A DNA stretch of 64,000 bases, from NCBI RefSeq assembly GCF_963662255.1, contig NC_085055.1, positions 15,300,704 to 15,364,703 of the forward strand, read 5' to 3'. Under the pieces are notes generated by a model, which worked only from the letters and a program-made list of their open reading frames with translations, did no database searches and was not told the DNA's origin. A program made the position numbers and the translations under genes. The stretch's first letter is position 1; every line of letters starts with the position of its first letter. Origin of the DNA: Cinclus cinclus. Its lineage: Eukaryota > Chordata > Aves > Passeriformes > Cinclidae. Of this stretch, positions 23,554-37,400 are shown one piece after another.

Positions 23554-25326
23554 ATTTGAGCTATTGAGAATTCACAGTCTCATCAGCTCCTTGTGTGTTA
23601 AAAATATTCTTCAGAAAAATAAATTCTTAGGCTGTCTTGGCCTCATCCAGGATTTTACACAATTATTCTAATGTTTCATGTAAAACCAACTGCATGCAAA
23701 GAAAGTGGAAGCATTGGTGCTGCAGTCAGACCTACAGTGATATCTGGGAGAAGTCAGAGAAGATCCCTTTGCTCTTCAGGCCTGATTCCAGGGTGTAAGC
23801 CCCAACACTAATGATGTGCTTTAGAAATAGTGAGCTTGCTAGAGTATATGTACCAATTCCTATTAAATGTATAAAACAGTTCCAAGGTTATTGAAATGAT
23901 GGTGTTGGGATGCTTTGCTGAAGTCTGATAATCTCCTGCAACTTGTGGCATATGGTATTCTTTCTGTAAGAGTATTTAATGAAAAAAATGTGCCAATATT
24001 CTTCTCCAGTCAAGCAGCTGCGGTTCTTAAGCAACAGCAGAAAACAACATATAGAGCATTACTCAGTCTTGCAAATTCCTCATGAGCCTTCTTGAAATTT
24101 AGGCATGGCCTAATCAGAGTCTCATTAACACTAAACAGGATGCATGCTGGTAATTTTTAAAGGTGTAACTACATCTTTTTTGTCAGTCTTAAAAATAAAA
24201 TGAAGCAACAACAATAATATAAATCCAAATTCTTCTCTTGCACAAAATACAAAAGCTTATGTTGTACTGCTACTAAGAATCAGCTGACTTTACATCTTGC
24301 TATCTCTGAACAATCTTAGTATTATTTTCCATTTAAGTCTTTCTTTTTTTGTGTGTGCTGCTGACAAGCCGTTTTCTAGCTGCCTACATTTGTAGGACAT
24401 ATCAGCCCTTAGCTAAGAGATCAGTTGCAAACACGAAGCTATGTTTGCAAACAGAATGACAACAGACAATCTTCTGTTTATGACTGTTGTCAAATGTAGT
24501 GATTAATATATTTTAATAGCTTTAAACTGAAGAAGCAAACAAAACATTTAGGTTTTGTTCATTAAAACAATTACTATGGGGTATTCTGTTACCTGTTCTG
24601 TTATCAGAAAGGTAAAATAAAAGTAGTTGAGTTCAGCTTCCATTTTCCAATTTTCAGAGGAAGCATCATCTGAATATGGGAGCCAGCACCCACAATGCAG
24701 GCTCATGGCTGCTGTTCTTCTGGATTAGGTATGTGGGGGACCAGGCCAATGCAGCTGTTCTTGCCCTTTACTACAGATGATGTAGCAAATCACGATGGAC
24801 TGGAAATAGTTCAATCCCTGGCCCTGCAAACACCTCATTCAGTTGGTCTGCCAGATGACTGGACACAGCCATTTTGGAAACCAGAACTGGTCTTCAAGCT
24901 GTTAATTGGCTACCAATAGCCTCCAGTATTCCTTAAAATTTTGCAAAATATTTTGGTATTGAGGTAAACCAAAACCGACATACAGGTGACAGCTATTGCT
25001 CTGAGTTATCACTTCAGTGTGGCCACTATTATGACAACTTAGCAGACACACAAGGACTTCATGTGCTCTTAAATATTCTTATGCTCCTTTCTGTTCTGAC
25101 CAAAGGGGCTCAGCCCGAGTCCTACTCCTCCTTTTCCATCCCACTGCACATTTCCAAACTAAAGGCTGAAGCAGGGCCTCTGCTGCTGCAGTGGAGAGGG
25201 CCTGTAGCAAAAGCAGATAGTGCTGGCAGCACAAAGAAAACTGTGATGGCTCTAGCTCTGGTTTGTGCTGCTTGTTCTGCCACCAGTGTGAACTGCTCAG
25301 ATCTGAGCTCATCTCAGGTGGGGGAC

Positions 25327-25339
25327 AATAACAACAACA

Positions 25340-25379
<40 letters not shown>
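25327..25379. repeat. Compound (AAC)n-(ACT)n microsatellite
   Basis: Four AAC units run directly into about thirteen ACT units. They create runs of Asn/Tyr on the plus strand and of Ser on the minus strand in short open frames that are otherwise featureless. The repeat is likely to be polymorphic in length. Confidence 0.95.
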
Positions 25380-26597
25380 AACCCCCAACAGTTATTAGGG
25401 TTGCCTCTCCCCAGCAATTTCCCAAACTCTTATTCACTCAAAAACCTTAATAGTAGCATGTGATCGAACATAACCACATTGTTTATGGTTCAGGATAATG
25501 AAAAAATTCATATGGCAGTGTTTAAACTACCTGAAATTAATACTAGATTCTGGTATTGAAATTCTCAACTTGGCTGTTGAGAGTTATGGAAATATATCAG
25601 GATAATCTTCATTTCCTAATTCTGATTGTTATGTATGGAGTCTACTGTCTTACTAAGCACTTCAAAAAAGTAAATGGAAATATATTCATTGATTTAAAGG
25701 CAAATTTAATTAGGTTACTTGTCATCTAAGCAACTTCTCAGATTACACCCACTGATTTTAAACCCAAGATTTGCAGATTCCCATTTTCCTTATCTTTTTA
25801 ATTAATAGGATTTTAGACTTATTTCTTAAAAATATATAATATGGGGATAACCCAAAGGGTTGGATACACTTCTCATTTTATATGTAAATTAATACTTTAA
25901 GAAGAAAGGCCAAAAATGACCTGTACATAAACTACACAAATTTCTCAGAACTGATCTTATTTATCTAAGCTTCTTTTTAATCTGGGACTGAAGTCTTGCA
26001 CAGAAAGTGTAAGTGCTGCCTAAATGCTACATCCAGATATTATTCCAAAAGTCCATGATCAGCTGTCATTTTGACTTCCACAGCTGTTTCTCAACCCCTG
26101 CCTTCTCCTGTTGTTGTCTGGCAAAAGACAACAGCTGGGTCATATCTCTGCCTGGATACATTAGATAGAACTAGAGTGCTACAAGCAACACCAGCTTCAC
26201 TCTTATTTAGTGGCTTTAGTTTGTCATTCTGTAAAGCAATATGATCATGCTTGCTTCTGAATGCTGGTGCAAGATTCAAACTGAGAATGCCTGAGCATTT
26301 CTGGAAGACACCATTACCCATCATTTCCATCTGTACTTATAGCAGTGCCCTAAGTATTCAGAATCTTACAGGAAGGTTTCCATTTGCAGACCGAGCCTAC
26401 CATGCCAATTTTAACCAGCTACTGCAAGTCCGATTGAAAGCGAAATAATAAAAAGTCACAAGAGATATTCCCATTGAAAACATGAGGGGTGTTGGTTAAA
26501 ATCTTTGAGTATTAGGAATCCACATTGGGCTATGCCCAGAAATCTTTTTATATGGTGATTTTCAAGATGCATGCATTATTGTGAGCACATGGTATGT

Positions 26598-26706
26598 AAA
26601 TGCATTGGGCTGCTTAATAAGCATTCACTGACACACATCTGCAGCTTTGCTAATGTACCTTTTATTCCTATGTGGTTGTCAAGGAAACAGGTTATGGCCC
26701 AGTATT
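26598..26706 (+). repeat. Copy A of a paired diverged element
   Basis: The last 33 bases (26674-26706) match 31390-31422 at 30 of 33 positions: GGTTGTCAAGGAAAC, GGTTATGGCCCAGTATT. Upstream, weaker similarity to copy B continues through ACCTTTTA and back to AATGCATTG, about 110 bp in all, in the same orientation. I do not recognise the family. It is consistent with an ancient interspersed repeat or a duplicated regulatory element. Confidence 0.65.
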
Positions 26707-29700
26707 CTGTCTAAAATGTACTGAGCAAGTGTTCTATGATAATTTACTTAAAATAGGTACAACTTAGATTTCATAGCTCATTGCTTCTATTAATGCAGGT
26801 AACCTGGATTTATCTAATTGTAATGTTTCACTGATTAGTTTAAACCACCAATGCAATTTTATTGTCTTTGAAAATCCATTACATTTTCTATGCCACACAA
26901 CATTGCTAATTAAAAGTAAGTTTAATTACAGAAAACATTTTGAGATATTCTAGGAATTGAAGAGGGCTTTTTGGCTTGTGGGGTTGTGGTTTCTAAAAAA
27001 AATGGATTCCTTACCATACATTCTGCCTGGTGACCTTACTTATTTCAGTTTAGAGATACCACAGCGAGAATGACTCCGATGCCACAAAGCATTTCCTACC
27101 AAAATTTGTACAAACAGTGCTACTGAAATCAGTGGGATTTCTCCCTTTCTTACACTCTTTGGCACTGAGGACCACATTAAAAATTAATGAATTAATCAGA
27201 ATTTCACTGATTCATTCAATACAAGTATGTCAAATCTAAAGCAAGATACCCGGTATACTTATACTAACCAAGATTATTATTGGATGTTCACAATAAGAAA
27301 AAAGGAAATTGCCAATATTTGAAAAAGCCGTGCAAAATGCAAACTGTTATTTTGAAATATCCTTTGTGATTATTTATCACAATAGTATACTTCAATCTAC
27401 AAACTGCTCTTTCCAGCTCATGAATCAAGAGGCTTTTTACTGTCCTTGATTAAAGTCATGTATAAAGGTAAAGATTCTATGAAGTATACCCAGCTTAACC
27501 AACACAACAGTGTCAGAAACAGGCACTGGCACTGAGAGTTCCTCTGCCTTTCCTGTGTGGCACAGGTTTGCAATGAACACTCATGACTGGGATCCCAAGC
27601 TAACATTCTGGCATGCTCAGGAGGTCTGTGTGCCTACCAATATGTTTGGTTTGTACAGATCACTGGAGGCTGTAACGACCTGTTTAAAAAACTACTCTGT
27701 CTGATTTTTTTTTGTCCAACCATTATGGCAATAGAAATCCAGTAGGAACTGGAAAAATCCAACAGTATTGACATGAGAATAGAGCAATGTGGTACCATAG
27801 TGAGAAAAAATCTTAAATTATTGTAATAAATTAGAAATTAAAAGAAAATATACCCAGGTAATGCAGTGGCTCTATTTCTATGTGAGATTACCCCATAAAC
27901 TTACCCACCTAAAATCTGTTCTTCTGTTGTTCTTTTGTTAGAGTCTTTTAAGAGTGGTATTGACAGGTATTTTCAGCAAAACCATCTCAGTAATTTTGTG
28001 AACTGTGTGGCTACAGTGTATCAGCCTGCAAAGGGAAAAATCCAGATTTAATGACTGAATTATTAGATGAGTACTAATTTCCACATACATTGCGTAATTC
28101 ATCAGAATTTTCCCTGGGGTGCTGTAGAGCTCCAAATCTACATCTGGGAATTTTAGAACACACCAGCAATAAACCAGTAGAATTAACCAAACTTCTGCTG
28201 CATTGTTTTATTATGGTTTAACCTGTGTAGTGCACACTGGACATAATGTTCTAGACAGAATTGTAAGGATGTTTCCAAGTTTCAAGTAATTATTTTGAAA
28301 GACATTTTCTTTCCCCTCTTTCTCTTCCACTACTTTTCTTTTGATCTCTCTTGTCACAGATATCACCACAGTATCTGTGGTAATGACATTTCTAGGCAGC
28401 TCTTGTTCTCTGGAATACACTTCCTGTATTTCTCTGTTTAAATGATTATTCATCACTGTCAAACATCCTGATTTTATTATTATGTATCAAACATCCAAAA
28501 AAGGTTTTCCTGTAACAGTATAAAAATTATGTGGAGCCAGGTTTTGTTTCAAAGATACTGAAAAAAAAAAAAGAAATTGTTCCATAGGGAAATTGCAAAA
28601 TCATGCAGATAAGGCCTTATGACTCAGCTGATAGGCATTCATACAGCAGCAAGTATGGAGCAGCAATTAAGAATACATAGCTCCATCCTCCATTTGCAAA
28701 TACACTGTGTGCTCTTTGCAATTACATTGTACAGGAAATACAAGATCTGTTACTTTGGCTTGAAAAGGTAAAAAGGTGAACTTTTTTTTTTTGGTTGGTT
28801 TAGCCTTGTACATTTTTAGGTTATGTTAATTTGAATAAGAAATCTGTAGCTAACTTCTACCCTTAACAAAGGTTAGAATGAAAGAAAATTGCAATAAATT
28901 AAATTCCATTAAAGGCGTATTCATAAATGACCAAAATACAATAAATGGGAAGCTTAAACATCATGTTTGGAGGAATCCAACAGTTGAAAAATCTTACCAA
29001 AGTGAAAGATTTCCCAACTTTGATGATACTGAAATTCAAATACAGCATTAGCCATAATAAACCCCTTTTAGTACTTAGTAAAACAATTTATGTGATAAAG
29101 CACAACAGACTCTAGATACCTCAAATGGGTTAATTAGTACCTATTCATTACTACCAGAATCTGATAATAGTCTGATAAATATTATCTGAACATAGCTAGT
29201 TTCCCACTGAGAGACCTGCAGTTTCAAATCAAAATGAAGTTTAGAGGCAGTAATAACCTTCATTATAAAGCCCATTGAAAAGCAAGTAGGACAGTGTCCA
29301 AGTGAATTATTTTTTTTTTATTTCATTTTTACTCATGCTTTGTTTAGATTTTCTGTTAGGCAGAAATGGAATTTGCATGGAGAAAAGAACAAATTCCAAT
29401 TATAAAAAGGGTGGTTCAGTACCAACAATTAGACTTCTATGATAAAATTGAACCCTCCCAGCCCACAAGAAAATAAACCCAAAAACCCTAGCAGGCCCCC
29501 CTGTCAATAACATTTGTAGGCTGTGCTGGAGGTGGGGAAAACTGCACCTGCTCCTCCATGCCCTGGTTAGCCCCCTCAGCAAAAGAATAAAATGGATGAA
29601 GTTTACAGAATATTTTTTATGGCACCTCTGGCTACAACATTGTGACACTCTGCATTAGCTGGATGTAAGTGCCACTGAAATACATACAGCAACCCATGTC

Positions 29701-31308
29701 TAACAGTCAAACTGGAAACAGCTTGCTAAATACTGGACTCCTCCTAAATAAAGAAGTCAGTTTCTTCTGCTAGAAGAAATTACCATTCGCAGGTTGCAAG
29801 TGAGTTTTTCTAGACTCACAAAAGCACTAAAGTTCAGTCATACTCATTACAAGAGGACTTGCACCTCTTAACAAAGAGCAAATCTGCAAATGGGTCAAAA
29901 ACAACGATCGGGAAATGTGCTCATGTAATGGAGCTACTTTTTAAAAATGCCTTGCGTGGGTATGTTTAAACAAAAAGATATAATAAAAACAGTTTATTGC
30001 TAAGTGCCCCATCTTTTCTTAAGATAAGTATCAGAGGCAATAAATAGATTCAACATAGCATTTGCTCACCATTTCCTTTAAAAATTTCCACACAAGAAAT
30101 AAAAAAAGGAATTTAATTTCTTACTACATTTAATGGTGCCATCCATATGAACATTTAGTCAGGAAAATAATCAGCAGAAGCAAGCTACTGGAGATAAATC
30201 AAATTACAAAAAATGCAGGCTTTAATATGTCACTTGAGAGATGCTGTCTGTTATGTTTTCAGGTCTGCTTCTTTAGGTGGAACAGAGGAATACTGGAATG
30301 CATTAAATTCTTATAATTATGAATCAAATGGTTTTATTGCCGTCATTAAGTATTTGCCTATCACAACACATGACCAGTCATATTCCCGAACAGTTACACT
30401 CTGCTCATTTGCAATGCACTGAACTGGTATATTTAGAAAAAAAAAGAGAATCAGTTTAACATTACTCATACTGTCACGGCTATTATTAATAATCGGCTGT
30501 GTTTCTAAATACCTCCTCTGCATTCAATTTCAGAGCTGAGTCTTTTTCCACACAAAATATACTCAGTCATTTTAAAGTCAAGGACATGAAAGGAAAATGG
30601 CTTCCCTGCTGCAAAATTCTCATTGCAGTAGTGAGAATTTCTCAAGTCACGTACAAAGGGCATCGACGAGAAGATACACTATGTTATAAGCTCAGTGGAG
30701 ATTTTCAGTAACATCTGATCTCTATAGGCAGTTACCTGTGACATACATAATATTTAACTTTACTGGCACTGTAAAAAATATTAGCTAAAAATAGAAATAA
30801 AGAATTACAATATTTAAATTTTGTAAAATCTGTAAGGTCTGCAAATTACTGCAGACCACAAGTGCGCTTATTCTCTAAAGGCTTGTTTAAGGTATGACAG
30901 GAGTCCTTTTTCAGTATGCTTAAACACAGTTCTTTACCTTAACTTCAGAATGGGTCCACTATTTAGAGAAAGGTTTATTAGCATTACTGTGGATGAATTC
31001 AGCAGAGTTAAAAAAGATTTAAAACCTCTGATTCTCTACATTTGTCAGCTGCTAAATGTTTTAGTGGTGATACTAAAATTATTACTTTATATACACACAG
31101 TAAAAACCTTGACCTATATGCAAGACTGGGCTAAATTAAAAAAGAAACCAGGATACGTTTCTGGGAACAACCAATGCAAACCAGAAATAAAACAGGTTTT
31201 TGTGTGTACAGCTTTATAAACATGGCATCATTTAAGAACTGATAGCCGCATGGAAACATGAAGTGAGATCACATTCTCAGTTAGAAGTAAGAGGAAACAA
31301 CTGCGACA
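26707..31308. other. Non-coding AT-rich stretch between the paired elements
   Basis: Very AT-rich, with many homeodomain-like TAATTA cores (for example around 26900-26930 and 27190). No exon or pseudogene is recognised. A few modest open frames (up to 89 codons) have no known similarity. Confidence 0.6.
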
Positions 31309-31422
31309 TTTCCATTTGCATTGTGATACTGCTATTAAAGAGAATAACATCTTTCTACATCTCTACCATTGAACCTTTTTAAAGGATTTGGTTGCCAAGG
31401 AAACTGGTTCTGGCCCAGTATT
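31309..31422 (+). repeat. Copy B of a paired diverged element, with RFX-like X-box
   Basis: Partner of 26598-26706 (30 of 33 identical over the core). At 31391-31404 it reads GTTGCCAAGGAAAC, close to the RFX-family X-box GTTGCC-AT-GGCAAC. Copy A has GTTGTC at this place, so B is the better candidate site. The upstream part shares the TTGCATTG and ACCTTTTT landmarks with copy A. Confidence 0.65.
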
Positions 31423-34400
31423 AATCTGAAAGAAATATATTATAAAAGTTGGTGGAAGTAATACAGTACTCATAATTATTGTTATTCTTTATGCTCAAAT
31501 TCAGGTTTTTGTACTTAAGGCTGTTAAGTTTTTATTTCATAATATTTTTTTTGTGTGAAGTAAAACACGTTTCAGTGAACTGATACTCAATTTAAGCTGA
31601 CAGGGCCATCTATATCAATCTCACTCTTTAAAGTTCTCCTACCTTTAAATAACAAGAAATACTGCAGTTTTATGTTTGTAGCCAATACTGAAAATATAAG
31701 CATTAAAGCATATAATTCTTTATTTAATATTTCGCACAAAACACAAAACCGCTTACGACAGAATTTAAATATTTTTCTTTTTTCTAATCTTCCTCAATTT
31801 TTATTTCTGCCTTTTAGCTGCAAGTTTAGTAATGCTTATAGTCAGCTTTAAAATGTAATGGAATCAATAGGGTTTTCAAAAATTCTTTTGTTGCATAAGC
31901 GTTGCCACGCCCTTAGTACATATGATTATTTAAACAGACATGATTGCTCCACTTTCACAACAGATTTTTAAAAACAGATAAGAGTAATTGTCATGCCAAT
32001 ATGGGAAGCCAACAATTTAATATAGGTTGTTTTCATTAACAGTTTAGTACATTTTAAAACTGAAAGCTATATTCCAAAGCCCATTTCATGTTCTTGCAAC
32101 ACTGACCAAGAAAACAGTAAAACATGCAAATCTCAACCTACCTGCATGTACCACTTAGAGCAGTGTTAACTTGGCAATGCACCCAGCCATTTTTATGTAA
32201 AGTGATGGAGATAAGTTCTGCTCTTGGTCTTCTTGATAATTTTTTAGAAGCAGTTGACAAAATTCAGATGGGAAGCAGCTTGAATAGACCGTGAGCAGGA
32301 GAACTGAGTTTATCAACAGGGAAAGCAGGAGTGGAAAAAAAAAGTCCTCATCCAAGGTTTTCCGAAATTGCAAAACAAGGTTGGCTTTTTTTTTTTTTCT
32401 CCTCCTCAGAGGGTTCAAAGCTTGAAGCTGACCACTGCAAAGGCCACTTGTCACATTTACTGAAAATCAACCTATTGATATCACAGCTGAAAATATAAAC
32501 TCGACAACCAAAGCCCATTGCACAACGTGGACTGCGTAAGAGTTAAAAATAGATTTGACGTGCCTCCTACCTGCATAATAAATATGTAAGTTTCAAGTGC
32601 TTTAATTCGATATTCACATTAATTAACAATACAATATACATTATTTAAACTACAGTAAATGCAAGAAGAAAAAGGGTGACACCATCTGGAAGCACAGTTT
32701 GCTTTTTTCTCCTTTCCAAGGGCTAATAATGTAGTTTGAATGTGATGACAAGCTAACAGCTCACCACATCGCAAATAAAAAAAGAATTCTTAAGGTGATG
32801 CTCAAATATCTAAGCCTGTAATGAAGCACAAACCAGTCTTCACTACTGCATGACATGGCACACAGACCATTTACATAGTCACATTTGAGATACTAGGCAC
32901 AGTATAATGAATTCAATACACAGCATGCACACAGCACAAGCAACGTTAATCCTGCCTGCCATTTTAGGCTTGCAGGAGTAAGATACATACTGCAGCACAG
33001 CTCTGGTAAGGGAGGAGGCAGGGGACAGCTCACCTTAAATGCAGTATCTGATTAATGTTGTAAGTGACATTGCGTATCAGCTACAGAGTCTTGGTTCAAC
33101 TGGGTGGGAGGGAACAAAGAAAATTGTCATCAACTGGTGATGCAAGATGATCTCCAGTCACTAACACTGTTAGCAAACTCCGAATTCTACGATACAGTAG
33201 TAGGCATTTCAAACTCTTATCAAAATCTCCTTGTGCAATGGCTGAGTCGCCTGCCGAGGAAAACAAAACAGTCTTCTTGCTTATTGGAGAAACGCTGCAT
33301 CCACTACAGCAACATCCTCTCGATGCAGAAAGATTTCACGTCGCACATATTAGATCCTGGATGCATTTGCTGTGCTTTCTTAATTTTTAGGTTTCAGTAT
33401 TAAAAAATAAAATTAAAAGCCAGTGATAGTAAAAATAATACAGCTAAAGGTCTAATGTTCAAACAAATAAAACATTTCTTTTTCTCTCCTTTCTGTTTTC
33501 TCTCTTTTACAGTCCATCAAAATCCTGAGCAGTATTGACAAACCACACGAGCACCGGGTCTGACTGCATGATCAGCTGTCTGTGTCTACGCTACACCCTG
33601 TTAACCACAAGCAGTGTTAGAGCTAAATATATCTGCAATGCAGAAACAGTAGGTGCTATGTGGTATACAATTCTGATTAGTTTTAAGATATTTTCTATCC
33701 CAGATATAACAAATAAAACAAAATTTGCTGCTGATCTCTGTCAAGCATGGTATCTGTCAGACTTACAGAACATAAAAGCTATCCTAAGTACACTGACCTA
33801 GATAACACTAAGAAGACTTAAGCAGCGTGCAAGCATACTCACTGTCAAAGCAAGGAAAACGAAACAATGATTGTCTAATCAAACTGAAAGCAACAACTCA
33901 CTACCACAGTATAAATTCCAAAAGGCTACGTACTGTATATGCACATCTCATGTTATTGGAAGACGCAAAGCTCCTTTGTTTTTTTTTTTTTCTCGACGGC
34001 TTTTCTTAGCTACGGTTGCACAATGACATTCTGACATCATGGAGGTCAATGCAGATACTAAAGTGCTGTCGTCTTTAAGGAAGAAAAAACATCAAAATAT
34101 AAAACCATAGCTGTAATAATAGTAATAATAATAATAATAATAAAATTCACATCACCTACTTAATGTTGTCCTATTACCTTCTGAGATTAATAGCATGCAC
34201 GTTGTTCAGCCGCATACGTTAAATTGGTATCACCCTCTGCAGAGACTGCAAGAGTAATTGTGGGAATTAGATTTTTGTAAATGTCACAACAGTTATCATC
34301 TGGAAAACTTAAAAATACAATAAAATATTTTGCATGTATAATGAAAAATATGCAAAGAGAAAAGCATCAAAAACTGCCAATCTAATTCCAAAAAAAAAAA

Positions 34401-37400
34401 GCCTAATAAGCAAAACTGGTGCTATTTTCATTGTCACTCTGTCTTCAAAGGGAGAATGAGAGAACCGTGCTGCAGTTTACTGTAACCTGAGTTACCTTCC
34501 CAGAAGGCTAAAGCATCAGGTAAGGTAAAACAAACCATAAGATATACCTAATTAGAGAGCAAAATCTCCCCCCACTATGTCGGTGACTTCTCTCAGCTCT
34601 TTATCTCTACCTGCAAATACCGCAAGAGGATATCTAGCACAAGAGCAGAACTGTGAAGATAAACACGTTAGCTCTAAAAATATTCCATGGAAAGATTTCT
34701 TTAGGTAACCATTGTTACCATATGTATAAGTAAATCTAGATGGTTTCTGACCAGCTGCAGAAATAAGCAGCTCTTTGTGAGGCCAGATTTGTCTAGAGAA
34801 GCGCTAGCTTTCATTTGACCTGCCAATATGGCTGAGGAAGAAAGCAGCCAAATTTTCAATGCATATTCTTTCCCTAGGAACCTGTGTACCTGACGATTTT
34901 TTTTCCTCCAAAAAGCACCTCATTTTAAAAGTGAAGACTAATACCAAGTATTGGATTAAATCAGAAAATGTTGCACAGCAAAAAGTAGACTGCTGTACGT
35001 ATGTATTCACTTATTTTCAAAAAATAGACAATTTGATTTTGCTTTTTTCCCCCTTCTTTCTTTTTTAATTATTAAATAGATATCTGTTTAATTTGGAGGT
35101 TTTCTTTGGGAAGTTATTTGGCATTTTGTTGTGTTTCATTTTAAAGGCTGGGAATGAGATGTTCCTAACAGTCAGTGCTTTAAAATATTCAGAATCCCCT
35201 TCCATAAATAGCACATCTGTCACAGGAAGGGAATCCAGCCAACAGAAAGGCAGATCAGACCAGCAAAAACAACTGCTATTCCAATGCATGATTACGAAAT
35301 AAGTTTGGATTTTAGCAAGCCTTTATTTAGATTTTTTTGTTTGTTTTGAGCTTTTTAAAGTATGAGCTATTTGATTATATGGAAGCCACCATATATCAAA
35401 TTTAAGAATGTTAAATATGGATTAATTTTGAGGGTTTTTTAATGTTTATCTCTTAATCAAGTGTGTATTATCATGCTAGTTTGAAACCACAGCCAAGTTC
35501 CTATAGATTTTGAGAACAGAAGATTTGGGCTATATGGAGCAGTTTTTTAAAGTATGATGTTATTAGTTCAGAAGCAAGTGGTATTTTTGTTTAAAGACAA
35601 TGATTTCCAGCAAAAGACCAATATTAGTGGAGTCTCACAATAAATATACCTGTTCCTGCATTCTTGAAGTCAACATTCTCATTCACCCAGAGGAGTAGTG
35701 CTCTGGGACAGGCACAAGGTGATTTGGGTTGTGTGGTTTCAGAAACATTAAAAACCTGCTGGAAGCGAACTCAGCAGAGGAATAAACATCTCACAGTGAA
35801 CAGCGAAGTGAGCTTGTCCAAACCTTTATACATACCTCTTGCTTAATGGGCCATTTTCAGTGCTTAGTTTTGCAGGCTTACATTTGCAATGATTTTGCTT
35901 CAAACTCAATATCATTTCAGCTCAGAGATCAGTTTCTAAGTCCTTCTACAGTTGCACAATACATGCCACAGTAAATAAATAAATAAATTTTTAAAATTGC
36001 ACTTGTATGTTGCACAAAGTTTTGCTCTCTAAAGACAAATTTTTCAAGGCTGACATATATTAATACTGTATATTACTACTCAGTGAGCAACTTGTATTTA
36101 AGTCTAATGTGATTTGTGCCAAAACTCTTACAATTCCAAGGCACTGTCTCACTTGGATCCTTACTTCAAAATTCCCTGCCTCTGCTGGGTCAGGACTATC
36201 TCTATCCACGCTATAAGCTTGTGTTGGTTCTGTATTCAATCAGCTTAAAGTGAGCCTATTTCAAGTATCCACACTGGATCTCACAGGCTATTTGTGTTGC
36301 AGCCTTTCCCACTTTCAAGCATCCTACTTGTAAACACGCTTCCTCTTCCTTTATTTATCACCACTCGAGTGCAACATCTTATCTCTCCTCACATACTATA
36401 GCTTATCAAAACTAGTGAGGAATGAGGAGTTCCAACATCACTTTATATTGAGCATCCTCCTTGTGGTATATGTTTTTTAGAGGAAACATCCTAGTCCTCC
36501 ACATTGATCATTTGGCAAAAGGCGGTAGAGTGTGGAAAGACTCACCTGAAGTCCATGAAACTGTACTGATTTTTGTCTCAAAGTATTGCCACACCTTGTC
36601 TTCCTAAGAAGGAAATTCGGAGGGCAGTCTGATAGTCTGGGAACTCTGCCAAGCACCAACCTTGTAGTAGTAAATATCTGGAGGAACACTAGGAGACTTT
36701 GACAAAAAATTGGCAAATACTTTTAATTTCATATGGATCAGCTCATTTCTGTCAGCTTGACACAGGCCCAAGCTGGACCAAGAGACTAAACTGTGCCTCC
36801 AGCTATGTAGAAGACATGCTGTATGTGGGATTTCTGCTTAATAATAGTGAACATGCTTAATAAATGAATGAACCCAAGTGTATGAATGTTCGTTCATACA
36901 CAGTATGAAGTACAACTCTTAAGTATTAGTACTTAAAAGTTTTGTATCTTTTGTTTTTAAAATTGTTTGTCAAATAAACGAGCAGCACATAGCAGTCAAG
37001 GGACAGAATCAGCCCCAGCCCTCAAGAAACTGTAGTCAACTGTTTGGTGATACCATCCCTGCAAAGCAATGACAAAGGAACACAAAGCACAGCTGGGAAT
37101 CCAGAGTGGGTGTTTCTGAAAGGGCATTCCTGAACTGGCTTTCAGCAAACCTGCTCTTGAAATGACTCCTTCAACCTTTGAATTTAGCTGCATTCATTTA
37201 TCTCTTCATTCCAGTAGTGCCATTGCATAAAACACATTATTGACAAGCACACAGTTTGAAATTAAGAGTTGTTTTGGAAAACAAAAAACCCAGACGCTTC
37301 ATCATGACCTAAAATCCTCTGACCTAACACACTCAGGAAAACATCCATATACCCAGACAATGGGCCTAGTAATTAACCTGCTGCTCAAATGCCTTCCATC

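Larger units (their letters stand above)
21061..26597. other. Non-coding AT-rich stretch
   Basis: No exon with splice sites and recognisable coding content is visible on either strand. Apart from the motif cluster at 22.0 kb and the microsatellites listed separately, I see nothing classifiable. By position this is DNA upstream of the proximal ZBTB38 promoter, and would be an intron if the distal islands at 46-60 kb are also ZBTB38 promoters. Confidence 0.6.

Noticed and set aside
25063..25417. Plus-strand frame ending in poly-Asn/poly-Tyr, and a minus-strand poly-Ser frame
   Set aside because: Created by the (AAC)n-(ACT)n microsatellite; no other coding signal.
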